64,000 nucleotides of DNA from positions 2,077,001 through 2,141,000 of the forward strand of contig NZ_JACHLY010000001.1 of NCBI RefSeq assembly GCF_014204715.1, given 5' to 3'. The notes beneath the pieces are model-generated. The model had not been told where the DNA came from. It was given only the letters and a program-made list of their open reading frames with translations, and searched no databases. This DNA comes from Streptomonospora salina (GTDB lineage: Bacteria > Actinomycetota > Actinomycetes > Streptosporangiales > Streptosporangiaceae). Below, one piece after another: positions 1 to 8,800 of the stretch. A program made the translations under genes and the position numbers. Position 1 is the stretch's first letter. Each line of letters starts with the position of its first letter.

Positions 1-147
1 CGTCGGCCGCCTCGATCGCTCCCCGAGTTCTTCTCACACTTGGCAAGACGCGGCGGATCCGCGATCGGTTCTCACGAAAAAGTAATGTGGGTCACATTGC
101 TAGTGCTTGTGCCGCATCGGTCACGGTTCTCCCCGCCGCGGCGTAGC

Positions 148-223
148 TCATCGAGCTGGGGAAAATTGGGGTCACGACCGGGGCAGATCTGACGCGGATA
201 CCCCACTTTCCCCAGCTCGATGA
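148..223. repeat. 17-bp perfect inverted repeat
   Basis: The arms at 148-164 (tcatcgagctggggaaa) and 207-223 are exact reverse complements around a 42-nt loop. The repeat lies just past the 3' end of the decayed TauE fragment. It could be a terminator, although no T-run follows, or the ends of a small mobile element (MITE-like). No gene is visible in bases 1-147. Confidence 0.6.
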
Positions 224-274
224 AAACCGGTCAGGATAGGGCAGCCCCTGAGGGAGTGAAAGTCCCGTGGCACC

Positions 275-712
275 GGATCTTCTGACGAGCCCGGCCAGAA
301 CCGTGTACAGCACGGGGCCGACCCCAGCATCGAGGCCGAAGGCGAGGAGGAAGGTGCGTGCGTCGGTGACCACGATGAGCCCGCCGACAAGCGTGCCCAT
401 GACCCGGGCGGGCAGCAGGCGCACCACGTAGGCGGCCAGCGGCGCGGCGAGCACCCCCACCGACGAGTAGCGCGCCGGCGACACGCCATGGGACCTGCGC
501 GGCGTCCAGCCCCAGCAGGAACCCGGCGCTCGCACCGAGGGTGACCAGGAATTCTCCGGCGGCCATGGTGCCGACCACCGTGCGGGGCCCCATACGCCGC
601 GACGCCAGCAGGATGGAAGAGCCCACCGGCCCCAGCCGCCACCGCCGACGGCGTCCATGAACCCGGCAACGGCGCCCAAGGGCGCGAGGAACCAGCGCGG
701 CACGGCACCTAC
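275..712 (-). pseudogene. TauE/SafE permease fragment, frameshifted
   Basis: Translating the minus strand in two alternating frames gives about 140 residues typical of the C-terminal half of a TauE/SafE sulfite-exporter-type permease. The segments are FLAPLGAVAGFMDAVGGGGW, then GTMAAGEFLVTLGASAGFLL, then LPARVMGTLVGGLIVVT. Two frame changes, near 640 and 450, are needed to join them. The N-terminal half is missing and is replaced upstream by an IS21 transposase remnant that runs in the same direction. This is a relic, unlike the intact TauE gene at 13840-14625. Confidence 0.75.
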
Positions 713-741
713 CCGGAGGAGCGCACCCGAGCGGTCGAAGG

Positions 742-1126
742 CGCGGGCGGGAACCACAGGTCGCACTGGGCCAGTTCGCCCGGCCGGTAGGTCGTGCGCG
801 AGGCCGGGTCCACGGGTTGGTAGAGCGGGCGGAGTTGGCGGACGCGGTCTTTGAGTACGGTGAGCGAGCGCTGCCAGCCGATCCGCTCGGCGATGACGGT
901 GGCCGGCATGGCCGGCCACTGCGCCAGTAGCTCGCGGATGCGGGGTTCGGCCTCGTCGACGATCGATCCTTGGGGCGCCCGCTCGTACTTGGGCGGGTCC
1001 TCGCTGGCCAGCGCGCGTTTGACGGTGTTGCGGGCGATGCCCGGGGTGCCGGGCGATAGCCTGGATCGGCATTCCCTCTGACCTGCACAGACGGCGGATC
1101 TCGGCCCAGTCCTCCACAGTGACCAC
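742..1126 (-). mobile_element. IS21-family transposase (IstA) N-terminal remnant
   Basis: The minus strand begins VTVEDWAEIRRL behind a GGAGG ribosome site, as IS21 IstA proteins do. After one frameshift near 1040 it continues with GIARNTVKRALASEDPPKYE, the MPATVIAERIGWQRS region, and YRPGELAQCDLWFPPA, where the first catalytic Asp of the DDE core lies (CDLW). The sequence then stops matching, so the rest of IstA and all of IstB are gone. It is inactive. The junction with the TauE remnant at about 712-742 suggests an old insertion followed by deletion. Confidence 0.75.
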
Positions 1127-1340
1127 CCCTCCGATGATCAATCGGGGTGGCCAGATTTCAACGCGACGTCACCTGGCCAGTATTCGCGCGTCGCCGACAC
1201 CCTGCCCGCCCTTCGCGGAACGTGCGCCAGGTACCCGATTGACGACGTCGTCGCCGCAGCGATGAGGTGCGGCGACCTGCACAAGGAAATCGCCCGTTTC
1301 TCCGGGGCTCCGGGACCACCGGGCGACGGGGAGCCGTACC

Positions 1341-1356
1341 GCATACACTCGTATAC
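1341..1356. promoter_or_regulatory. GntR operator site 1 (autoregulatory)
   Basis: GCATAC-ACTC-GTATAC: two near-palindromic hexamers with a 4-nt spacer, 33 bp before the regulator start. The same architecture (GYRYAC-N4-GYATAC) occurs at 3727-3742 and 8781-8796. Confidence 0.65.
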
Positions 1357-1388
1357 TTTTGTTCGACAGGGGATATGGAGGAGGACAA

Positions 1389-2018
1389 ATGGCCGATGGA
1401 GTCTATGAGCGGCTCCGCAACGCGATCATCTCCGGGGAATGGGAAAGCGACTCCCAGCTCCCCGAACTGACGCTCGCGGAGCACTACGGGGTCAGCCGGA
1501 CCCCCATCCGCGAGGCCCTGCGGCGGCTGGAGCAGGACGGCCTCGTCGAACGCGCCGATCGGGGCATGCGGGTGCGCGGCCGGAGCCCTGAGGAGATCCT
1601 GGAGATCTACGAGGCGCGCATCGTCCTGGAGGGCGCGGTCGCCAGCGCTGCGGCCAAGCGGCGCACCGAGATCGACCTCATCCGGCTGCGCCGGGCGGCC
1701 GACGCGATGGCCGAGGTCGAGGCGACGGACGCCTACGCCGCGGCGACGGCCAACCGGGCCTTCCACGAGACGATGTGGCAGGCGAGCCACAACCGCACGC
1801 TGATCGACCTCCTCACCCGGCTCAACGACCACCTGGTGCGCTATCCCGCGACCACCCTGACCCGTCGGGGACGCTGGGAGAACGCATTGGCCGAACATGA
1901 GGCGATTCTGGCGGCCATCGAGAACCAGCGCCCCGACGAGGCGGCGGAGCGCGCGGAACACCACATGGTGGCGGCGCGCGACATCCGACTGGAGATGTAC
2001 GCGGCAGAGCTGCGCTAG
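1389..2018 (+). CDS. GntR-family regulator, FadR/FCD subfamily
   Basis: 209-aa transcription factor. The N-terminal winged helix-turn-helix (about residues 5-70) carries the LAEHYGVSRTPIREALRRLEQDGL recognition region, quoted here as LAEHYGVSRTPIREALRR. The C-terminal all-helical FCD ligand domain (about 75-205) keeps the metal/ligand histidines in AFHETMW, EHEAIL and EHHM. The ATG at 1389 is chosen because GGAGGAGG lies 6-8 nt upstream; a TTG at 1359 in the same frame has no such site. It is convergent with the flavoprotein gene. Shared operators before this gene and two adjacent operons make it their likely repressor, released by an acid substrate or intermediate of the encoded pathway (inference). 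Confidence 0.9.
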   Translation: MADGVYERLRNAIISGEWESDSQLPELTLAEHYGVSRTPIREALRRLEQDGLVERADRGMRVRGRSPEEILEIYEARIVLEGAVASAAAKRRTEIDLIRLRRAADAMAEVEATDAYAAATANRAFHETMWQASHNRTLIDLLTRLNDHLVRYPATTLTRRGRWENALAEHEAILAAIENQRPDEAAERAEHHMVAARDIRLEMYAAELR

Positions 2019-2149
2019 CCTCCGGCATGCGCGGGGCGTGGCCGCAGAACCCCCTCAGCATGCGTAGGGCGCCGCTGAACCGCGGCGGCGGGCTTCCGCG
2101 GCGCACCCGGTGGCCGCACCGGTCCGCAGCGCGGCCACCGGCTCCCGGG

Positions 2150-3709
2150 TCAGGTGGAACGCCGATCGGTGGCCGCGGCGTCCCCGGCGAGCCGACCGTA
2201 GACCGACCCCGCTGTGAGTCCCGAGCCTCCCGGGTAGTTGCCCGAGAACAGCCCGCCGACGATCTCACCCGCGGCGTAGAGGCCTTCGATGGGGCCGCCC
2301 CCCTCGGTGAGCACCCGTCCGCTGGAGTCGACCGCTAGGCCACCGAACGTGAACGTGATTCCGCAGCTCACCGCGTACCCGTAGTACGGCGGGGTGTCCA
2401 AGGACTGCGCCCAGTTCGACTTGGGCTGCTCGACCCGGGCAGCGCGGCCGTCCTTGACCGCGGGGTCGAACGGCACGTCCACGATGCTCTTGTTGAACTC
2501 GGTCACAGTGGCCGTCAGCCCGTCCGGGTCGATCCCGAGCTGGGCCGCGAGGTCGCGGAGGGTGTCGGCCGAGCCCCCGGTGATCGGTCGCGAGTCGTAC
2601 TCCTCGGTACGGAGGAGTGGCCGGGTCTTGGCGTCGAAGAGCTGGAAGGCCACGCCGCGCGGGCGCGCGAGGATCTCCCGCCCGTACTTGGCGTAGGTGT
2701 AGTTCCGGTAGTCGGCCCCCTCGTCGACGAAGCGCAGACCGTCCCGGTCGACCACGATACCGATGGGGTAGCTCTGCCGCGTGCGCTGATTGGTCAGCTC
2801 GCGGTCCCCGCCCTGCGGCGGCGCTCCGGCGTCCCAGGCGACGCTGTGGCAGGAGGCCCAGTCGCCGTACGGTGCCGCGCCGAGCGCGATGGCGCGCTGC
2901 AGCACCTCGCCGGTGTTCAACGGGTTGCCTCGGACCAGGGCCTGCTCCCACCCCGCACCCAGGTACCGCTGCCGAAGCTGCGGACTGGCCTCGAACCCGC
3001 CGGCGGTCAGGACCGTGGACGCGGCCTCGACGGTGTGCGAGCGGCCGTCGGGGTCGGTGTAGCTCACCCCGCAGACGGCCCCCGAGTCGTCGCGCAGCAG
3101 CTCGCGCACCGTGGCCCCGTAGCGGATCCCGACCCCGCTGTCTCGGGCGATCTCGGTGTGCCGGGCGATGAGCCCCTTCCCGCCGTCGACGGTTCCCAGG
3201 GCGAGCCCGCCGTGGAACACCCACCGGCCGTTCGAGACGTAGGCTTGCCGCTCGTACATCAGCCGCCAGCGCATCCCCTTGGCGTGCAGCCAGGTGACGA
3301 TGTCCCAGCTGTGGTCCACCAGGTTGCGCACCATCCCGGGATCGCAGCGGCCGCCCGTGACGCGCTCCATGTCCGCGGTGAAGTCGTCGGTCGTGTAGGC
3401 GGCGAGGTCCGTTTCGCCCAGTCTGGCCAGCGAGGCGTCGTCGAGGACGCCGGACAGGCCCGCCCCGCCGGGGTGCGAGACCCGGAACGCCCCGGCCGTG
3501 TAGAAGGAGTTGCCGCCGGCCTGGTCGGCACTCCCCTTCTCCAAAACCAGCACCCGCGCTCCGCGGTCCCGTGCCGAGTGCGCGGCGCAGAAGCCGGCGT
3601 TGCCGCCGCCGACGACCACGACGTCGTAGTGCTCGGCACCGGGCGTCGCCGGTCCTGGTTCGGTACCCGTCATGGGATCGGTCGCCCTCGCTTCGCCGCT
3701 CGTGTTCAC
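2150..3709 (-). CDS. FAD-dependent tricarballylate dehydrogenase-like flavoprotein (TcuA/fumarate reductase family)
   Basis: 519 aa. After a roughly 28-residue leader comes the FAD-binding Rossmann motif YDVVVVGGGNAGFCAAHSA and the acidic beta-2 end VLVLEKGS. The GGNSFYTAGAFR stretch is characteristic of TcuA-type flavoproteins, and the C-terminal LYAAGEIVGG...GNYPGGSGLTAG region closes the FAD site. The family oxidises or reduces dicarboxylates and tricarboxylates such as tricarballylate and fumarate. The GTG start at 3709 follows GAAGG; an in-frame ATG at 3673 has a weaker site. It has its own operator (3727-3742) and no TcuB partner nearby, so its substrate and electron acceptor are not established. 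Confidence 0.8.
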   Translation of the reverse strand: MNTSGEARATDPMTGTEPGPATPGAEHYDVVVVGGGNAGFCAAHSARDRGARVLVLEKGSADQAGGNSFYTAGAFRVSHPGGAGLSGVLDDASLARLGETDLAAYTTDDFTADMERVTGGRCDPGMVRNLVDHSWDIVTWLHAKGMRWRLMYERQAYVSNGRWVFHGGLALGTVDGGKGLIARHTEIARDSGVGIRYGATVRELLRDDSGAVCGVSYTDPDGRSHTVEAASTVLTAGGFEASPQLRQRYLGAGWEQALVRGNPLNTGEVLQRAIALGAAPYGDWASCHSVAWDAGAPPQGGDRELTNQRTRQSYPIGIVVDRDGLRFVDEGADYRNYTYAKYGREILARPRGVAFQLFDAKTRPLLRTEEYDSRPITGGSADTLRDLAAQLGIDPDGLTATVTEFNKSIVDVPFDPAVKDGRAARVEQPKSNWAQSLDTPPYYGYAVSCGITFTFGGLAVDSSGRVLTEGGGPIEGLYAAGEIVGGLFSGNYPGGSGLTAGSVYGRLAGDAAATDRRST

Positions 3710-3726
3710 GTGTGCCCTTCCAAGAT

Positions 3727-3742
3727 GTGTACGTCTGCATAC
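3727..3742. promoter_or_regulatory. GntR operator site 2
   Basis: GTGTAC-GTCT-GCATAC, 18 bp upstream of the flavoprotein start. It has the same hexamer-N4-hexamer pattern as the sites at 1341 and 8781. Confidence 0.65.
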
Positions 3743-3796
3743 AAGTTCGGTGCGGCCGGTCCGCCGCTCCAGCGCGACGAGCCGGCCGGCCGGCGC

Positions 3797-4606
3797 CTAG
3801 GCGATGCGCACGGCCAGCCCCGCCAATCCGGGCACCGCCGGGAACCGCTCCCGCACCCGGGGATCGTGTCCTGGAACCACCACTCCGTCCGGCCCCGCCA
3901 GCGATCGGATGGTGTCGAACGCCTCGTACATCGACGGCAGGTGGTTGACCACGCCGTAGGGCCGGTCCTGCTCGATGTTCTCGAAGAAGTGTGTCCCGTC
4001 TGCGGCAAGAACCACGACGCCCTGCGCGGTCTCGACCCGGGTCACCTGCAGTCCGGGGGTGTGCCCGCCGACCCGGTGCACGGTGACACCCGGGACCACC
4101 TCGTGATCTCCGTTCACCAGCCGTACGCGTCCGGTGAAGTTCTCCCGCACCAGGGACGCGATCGCCGCCGGGTCGGCCAGGCGGGCGTGCTCGCCCCTGC
4201 CCGCGTGCCGCGACGTCCAGAAGGCGAGCTCGGCCTCCTGCAGAACGACGCTCGCGGCGGGGAAGTCCGCGACGTGACCCACGTGGTCGTAGTGCAGGTG
4301 GCTGAGGACGACGTGGGAGACGCGGTCGGCGTCCGATCCCAGGGCCGCGATCGTCTCCATGGGCGACCGGAGGTAGTGGCGCTCGCCCCGAGCTCGCGCG
4401 GTCTCCGCCGTGAAGCCCGCGTCGACGAGGACCGTCCGATCGCCGGAGACGACGAGCCACACGTAGTAGTCGATCGGGAACGGCGACTCGGAGCAGGGAT
4501 CGTGCCCGTAGAAGTGCTCGCCCCGCACGGACGCCTCGCGGTGCGCGAAGCGGATCGCGTAGACGCGAACGTCACCTCCGCCGGCGCCGTCGGACTCGAC
4601 CGTCAT
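3797..4606 (-). CDS. MBL-fold metallo-hydrolase, N-acyl-homoserine-lactonase family
   Basis: 269 aa. The metallo-beta-lactamase motif HLHYDH (residues 103-108) supplies the two-metal site. GGHTPGLQ near 180 and the D203/H246-type positions (AADGTHF, VPGHDP) complete it. The family hydrolyses lactones and similar esters. In this setting a lactone intermediate of the catabolic pathway is a likelier substrate than a quorum signal (inference). It is the last gene of the operon that starts at 8750, 64 bp after the dehydrogenase. Confidence 0.8.
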   Translation of the reverse strand: MTVESDGAGGGDVRVYAIRFAHREASVRGEHFYGHDPCSESPFPIDYYVWLVVSGDRTVLVDAGFTAETARARGERHYLRSPMETIAALGSDADRVSHVVLSHLHYDHVGHVADFPAASVVLQEAELAFWTSRHAGRGEHARLADPAAIASLVRENFTGRVRLVNGDHEVVPGVTVHRVGGHTPGLQVTRVETAQGVVVLAADGTHFFENIEQDRPYGVVNHLPSMYEAFDTIRSLAGPDGVVVPGHDPRVRERFPAVPGLAGLAVRIA

Positions 4607-4670
4607 CGTCTCCCCTTCCCGAGGAAGGGGCGCGGCCGACCCGACCGGATCGTCCGCGCCCCCGCCGCCG

Positions 4671-5597
4671 TCATTCGCCGCCGCTTCCGTCGCCTGTCTC
4701 GCTCATAGGGCGCCCGGTCCACTGCTCCCAGAGTGTCGCGATCGCGGAGTAGTCGTAGCGGCCCAGGCCCTGTGCCAATCCCAGCTCGTATACGGTGTGC
4801 GTGCTCTGCAGCGCGAACAGCGGGACGTTCGTCTGCTGGGCGAGGTCCAGGACCAGGGCGGAGTCCTTTCGGGCCGCCTCGGTCGGCATGCCGCCCTCGT
4901 ACTCGGCGCGCAGGATCCGCTCCACGAACCGGTGCGTCAGCGGCCGCGTAAGGCCGGCGTCGGCACCGCCGAGCAGCTCGGCCAGCGCCGTGCCGGAGAC
5001 TCCCGTCGCGGCGGCCAGCGCACCGGCCTCGGAGAGGACCACCATGACCGCGTGCGCGACCGCGTTGTTGAGGACCTTGGCGGACATGCCGCTGCCCAAC
5101 GGTCCGAACCGCCGGATCGACCCGCTGATGGCGTCGAGCACGGGCTCGGCCTTCCGGACGTGGCGGTCCTCTCCGCCGACCAGGAGGGCCGCGGCCCCGC
5201 AACGCATCTGGGAGACCCCGGAGAGGATCGCGGCATCGATGATCCCGACACCGTGGGGCGCGCACACCTCGCCGGCTGCGGCCATGTCGGGCGGGTTGAC
5301 CGTGGAGGTCTCGGCGATGACGCCGTCCGCGCGCATCAGCGGCGCCAGCTCCGCGACGACCTCCAAGGACGCCTTCGGGGTCGGTAGCGAGAGCAGCACG
5401 ACGTCGGCGGTCGCCAGCTCGGCGACACTCGCGGCCGCCGCGGCCCCGGACGCCTCCGCGGCCCGGCGGGTCCGTTCCGCGTCGAGGTCGAAGACGAGGG
5501 CGGGCAGGCCGGCGTCGGTCAACCGCCCGGCGATCGCCGACCCCATGTTCCCCAGGCCGCACAGCGCCACCTGCACGGATTCACCGCAACTCGTCAT
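4671..5597 (-). CDS. NAD(P)-dependent beta-hydroxyacid dehydrogenase (3-hydroxyisobutyrate dehydrogenase family)
   Basis: 308 aa. The N-terminal dinucleotide fold has GLGNMG (residues 14-19), with D37/D39 ending beta-2. The substrate loop reads AILSGV where most relatives have APVSGG. The catalytic lysine is K174 in GSGMSAKVLNN, followed by the all-helical C-terminal domain. The ATG at 5597 overlaps the stop of the upstream transporter gene (ATGA), which indicates translational coupling. It probably oxidises a hydroxyacid imported by that transporter, passing product to the aldehyde dehydrogenase of the same operon (inference). Confidence 0.85.
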   Translation of the reverse strand: MTSCGESVQVALCGLGNMGSAIAGRLTDAGLPALVFDLDAERTRRAAEASGAAAAASVAELATADVVLLSLPTPKASLEVVAELAPLMRADGVIAETSTVNPPDMAAAGEVCAPHGVGIIDAAILSGVSQMRCGAAALLVGGEDRHVRKAEPVLDAISGSIRRFGPLGSGMSAKVLNNAVAHAVMVVLSEAGALAAATGVSGTALAELLGGADAGLTRPLTHRFVERILRAEYEGGMPTEAARKDSALVLDLAQQTNVPLFALQSTHTVYELGLAQGLGRYDYSAIATLWEQWTGRPMSETGDGSGGE

Positions 5598-6952
5598 CGC
5601 TGACTCCTTTGCGTCTGTTTCGCAGCGAGATCCGCCCCCTTGGTCTCCGGCCCCATGAGCGCGCCGGCCACTGCGAGCAACCCGCCGAGGACCACCAGCG
5701 GGATCTGGGCGTACTCGTAGGGCATCAGGTGGCTCAGCCAGACCAGGAAGAAGCTGTACAGCGACGGAATGATCACCGCGAACGTGTAGCCGACCCCGAA
5801 CCCGGAAGCGCGGACCTCGACGGGGAACCGCTCTGGGATGTAGGCGCTGAGGATGCCCCAGGGCGTGTTGGCCACCACCACGACGGTTCCCGCCAGCACC
5901 AGAGTGGCGACGACCCCCTCGCCCGGCTCGGCCGTGGCGGTCAGCAGCCAGTACAGGGCCGGAACCACCGTGGCGGTCAACACCCCGAACAGGATCAGCA
6001 CCGGTCGGCGGCCCCAGGCGTCCGCCACCCGGCCGATGCCCAAGTAGGCACCCATCAGGACCGTGAAGAACACGATCGTGGCGACGGTGACAGCCATGTC
6101 CGGAACCTTCAGTACGCCGGTCAGAAAGCCCGGCATCATCGACACGGCGGTCTGCAGCGACAGCCACATGCCGCTCATCAGCACGAACACCTGCATCAGG
6201 CCGCGCCGGTTCGGCCCTCTGGCGACCAGCTCCTTCAACGGGGACGGTCGGTCCTTGGCGCGCTTGCCCGTCGGGGGCTCCTCGACGCCGCGGTAGTACA
6301 GCAGGAACGCCACCTGGAAGACGACGCTGAGCACGAACGGAGCCCGCCAGCCCCACTCCAGGTAGCTGCCGTCCTCCACGGGCGTGATCTGCAGCATCAG
6401 GGTGGTCACCAGGCTGACCACGATGAAGGCCAGCGGGTATCCCAGCATGATGCGGGTGGACACCCGGGCGCGTTTCTCGGGCGGTGCGGACTCCATGGCC
6501 AGCGGCACCGCGGCCGTGTAGATGCCCCCGAGGAAGATGCCGTTCACGAACCGCAGCAGGATCAGCCCGATGATCGCGAACCAGCCCAGGAGCGCGTATC
6601 CGGGCATGAGCATCATGAGGAACGTGATGACCGTGGAACCGCCCACCGCGACCATGGTCGCCGGCTTGCGGCCGACGCTATCGGCCATGTGCCCGAAGAT
6701 CGAGGCGCCGAGCGGCCGCCCCAGCAGGGTGATCGCGAGCGTGATGTAGTAGATCGTCGAACTCGTCACCGTGTCGAGGTGCTCGGGTTCGAAGTAGACC
6801 ATGGCCGGGGCGAGCGCCATCGTCGGCAGGTAGATGTCGTAGAAGTCCACGAAGTAGCCGTAGAAGGCGCCCCGTATTCCCCCGCGAGCCTGGGGAGGCG
6901 GGTCGTCTTCGGTGCCCGTGGACCTTCTCGGGGCAGTCGGTCGGTTCGTCAT
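5594..6952 (-). CDS. MFS transporter, metabolite:H+ symporter type
   Basis: 452 aa, about 12 membrane segments. The first helix region GFYGYFVDFYDIYLPTMAL-like sequence (AFYGYFVDFYDIYLPTMA) and the loop 2-3 motif GHMADSVGRKP are typical of the metabolite/H+ symporter branch. A second conserved motif, GRVADAWGRRP, starts the C-terminal half. Gene context (dehydrogenases, hydrolase, TcuA-like protein) points to uptake of an organic acid. The stop overlaps the next gene's start. The ATG start is 51 bp downstream of the aldehyde dehydrogenase gene. Confidence 0.88.
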   Translation of the reverse strand: MTNRPTAPRRSTGTEDDPPPQARGGIRGAFYGYFVDFYDIYLPTMALAPAMVYFEPEHLDTVTSSTIYYITLAITLLGRPLGASIFGHMADSVGRKPATMVAVGGSTVITFLMMLMPGYALLGWFAIIGLILLRFVNGIFLGGIYTAAVPLAMESAPPEKRARVSTRIMLGYPLAFIVVSLVTTLMLQITPVEDGSYLEWGWRAPFVLSVVFQVAFLLYYRGVEEPPTGKRAKDRPSPLKELVARGPNRRGLMQVFVLMSGMWLSLQTAVSMMPGFLTGVLKVPDMAVTVATIVFFTVLMGAYLGIGRVADAWGRRPVLILFGVLTATVVPALYWLLTATAEPGEGVVATLVLAGTVVVVANTPWGILSAYIPERFPVEVRASGFGVGYTFAVIIPSLYSFFLVWLSHLMPYEYAQIPLVVLGGLLAVAGALMGPETKGADLAAKQTQRSQR

Positions 6953-7003
6953 AGGCGTAGAGAGTCTCCTCGGTTCTCGTGCCGCGACCGGTGGGGGGCG
7001 GCC

Positions 7004-8488
7004 TCAGGTACGGATGGAGAAGGGGTCCGGAGTCGTCCCGGACAGGTCGATCAGCACGTTCTTCGTGGTGAGGTACTCCTGGAGCGCTTCCTCGCCGCGT
7101 TCCCGGCCGTAGCCGGACTTGCGTGTCCCGCCGAACGGGGCCTGCGCCGCGCTGGCCCGGTAGGTGTTCACCCAGACCGTCCCGGCCACGAGGCGCTTGG
7201 CGACGGTGTGCGCCCGGGTCAGGTCGTTGGTCCAGATTCCGGCTGCCAGCCCGTAGTCGCTGTCGTTGGCGATGGCCACGGCCTCCTCGTCGTCGGCGAA
7301 GGGGATCACGCTCAGGACGGGGCCGAAGACCTCCTCACGCGCGAGACGCGAGGAGTTGTGCACGTCGGCGAAGACCGTGGGCGGTACGAAGAACCCGGCG
7401 GTCGAGGACGGGCTCTGCGCGGCGGAGTCCATGCCGGCCACCGGCCGGGCGCCGGCGCTGACGCCGGTCTCGATGGCCGCCCTGACCCGTTCGTAGTGGG
7501 GGCGGTTGGCGAGCGGACCGAGCTGAGTCTCGGGGAGCAGGGGGTCGCCGAGGCGGATGGCGCGGGCCCGTTCCGCGACCCCCTCGACCACCCGCTCGTA
7601 CACCGAGCGCTGGACCAGCAGCCGGCTGCCGGCGATGCAGGTCTGCCCGCCGGCGGCGAAGATGCCCGCCACGGCGCCGACGATCGCGCGCTCGACGTCC
7701 GCGTCGGCGAAGACGATGTTGGGCGACTTGCCGCCGAGCTCCAGCGTCGTGGGGACCACGTTGCGCGCGGCCGCCTCGGCGATCGCGCGGCCGGTGGGTA
7801 CGCTGCCGGTGAAGCTGATCCGGTCGAGCCCCGGATGCTCGGACAGGGCGATCCCGGCCCGGGTCCCTCCGGTGACGACGTTGACGACACCGGGCGGGAA
7901 ACCCGCACGGGTGACCAGGTCCGCCAGTTCGAGGGTGGTCACCGAGGCGTGCTCGGAGGGTTTGACCACGACGCAGTTCCCGGCCGCGAGCGCCGGCGCG
8001 AGCTTGTTGGCGAGGAGCTGCATCGGTGAGTTCCACGCCGTGATCAGCGCGGCTACCCCGACGGGTTCGGCGATGGTGTAGTCGAAGGTGTCCGGCGAGT
8101 CGAGCGGGACCGTGCGGCCGCCAAGCTTGTCCGCGTAACCGGCGAAGAAGCGGTAGTTGCGGGCGGCGAAGCGGATCTGGCTCGTGGTCTCGCGCAGCAG
8201 CTTGCCGTTGTCCCTGCTCTCCAGGGCGCCTAGCCGGTCGGCGTCGTCCTCCAGCAGCGACGCGAGGCGGTTCAGCAGCTCGGCGCGGCGCACACCGGGT
8301 ACGGCGCGCCATTCGCGCTCGAACGCCGTGCGCGCGGCCGTGACAGCGGCGTCCACATCGGAGGCGCCCGCGTCGGGAAAAGCGGCGAACTCCTCTGCTG
8401 TATAGGGGTTGATCGCGGTCGCGCGGTCGCCGCTCTCGGCGCCGACCCGCTGGCCGTCGATCAGCATTCGGTAGTCAGTTGCGGTCAT
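7004..8488 (-). CDS. NAD(P)-dependent aldehyde dehydrogenase
   Basis: 494 aa, normal family length. Visible active-site residues: N153 (AWNSPM), K176 (KPSEH), E250 (LELGGKSPN) and nucleophile C284 (GQTCIAGS). The FGGTRKSGYGRERG C-terminal signature is present. It converts an aldehyde to its acid or CoA-independent product; the substrate is unknown. Its start overlaps the end of the upstream small gene by 14 bp, so it is the first full enzyme of the GntR-controlled operon. Confidence 0.92.
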   Translation of the reverse strand: MTATDYRMLIDGQRVGAESGDRATAINPYTAEEFAAFPDAGASDVDAAVTAARTAFEREWRAVPGVRRAELLNRLASLLEDDADRLGALESRDNGKLLRETTSQIRFAARNYRFFAGYADKLGGRTVPLDSPDTFDYTIAEPVGVAALITAWNSPMQLLANKLAPALAAGNCVVVKPSEHASVTTLELADLVTRAGFPPGVVNVVTGGTRAGIALSEHPGLDRISFTGSVPTGRAIAEAAARNVVPTTLELGGKSPNIVFADADVERAIVGAVAGIFAAGGQTCIAGSRLLVQRSVYERVVEGVAERARAIRLGDPLLPETQLGPLANRPHYERVRAAIETGVSAGARPVAGMDSAAQSPSSTAGFFVPPTVFADVHNSSRLAREEVFGPVLSVIPFADDEEAVAIANDSDYGLAAGIWTNDLTRAHTVAKRLVAGTVWVNTYRASAAQAPFGGTRKSGYGRERGEEALQEYLTTKNVLIDLSGTTPDPFSIRT

Positions 8489-8750
8489 CGGCTGGCTCCG
8501 GGGTCGGGCGGTGGGTGTCGATCGTGGTGATCGCGTCGGTGAGGTGTGCGGCGAACCGAGGCGGGTTCTCGGCGTGCGGGAAGTGTCCGAGTTCCGGCAT
8601 GACCGTCCGGGCGTAGGTGTCGGTGTCCAGGGCGTAGCTCCCGGGAACGGCGCCTTGGGCCAGCGCGGCCAGTTCCGGGTCCTGCGCGCACCGTTCGCTC
8701 CATCGGTCCACGAACTCCGACCACGCGTGCTCGCTAGCGGAATCGCGCAT
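8475..8750 (-). CDS. Small protein with alpha/beta-hydrolase-like C-terminal tail
   Basis: 91 aa. The last 40 residues (PELGHFPHAENPPRFAAHL) look like the tail of an alpha/beta hydrolase, where the GH would be the catalytic histidine. The first half, rich in charged residues, is not recognised, and the nucleophile elbow is absent. It may be an in-frame deletion remnant or a distinct small protein. The ATG at 8750 is preferred because GGGAGG sits 6 nt upstream; an in-frame GTG at 8786 would lie inside the operator. It heads the operon and overlaps the aldehyde dehydrogenase start. Confidence 0.55.
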   Translation of the reverse strand: MRDSASEHAWSEFVDRWSERCAQDPELAALAQGAVPGSYALDTDTYARTVMPELGHFPHAENPPRFAAHLTDAITTIDTHRPTPEPADDRN

Positions 8751-8780
8751 GCCCAGCCTCCCGTTCACCGCCGATTCCCT

Positions 8781-8796
8781 GTACACAGTTGCATAC
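8781..8796. promoter_or_regulatory. GntR operator site 3
   Basis: GTACAC-AGTT-GCATAC, 31 bp upstream of the first gene of the 8750-to-3797 operon. It matches the pattern at 1341 and 3727 and most likely controls the whole operon. Confidence 0.65.
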
Positions 8797-8800
8797 AGCA

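Noticed and set aside
3797-4606. Quorum-quenching AHL lactonase
   Set aside because: The family name suggests this, but the gene is embedded in a catabolic operon and nothing specific to acyl-homoserine lactones is visible.
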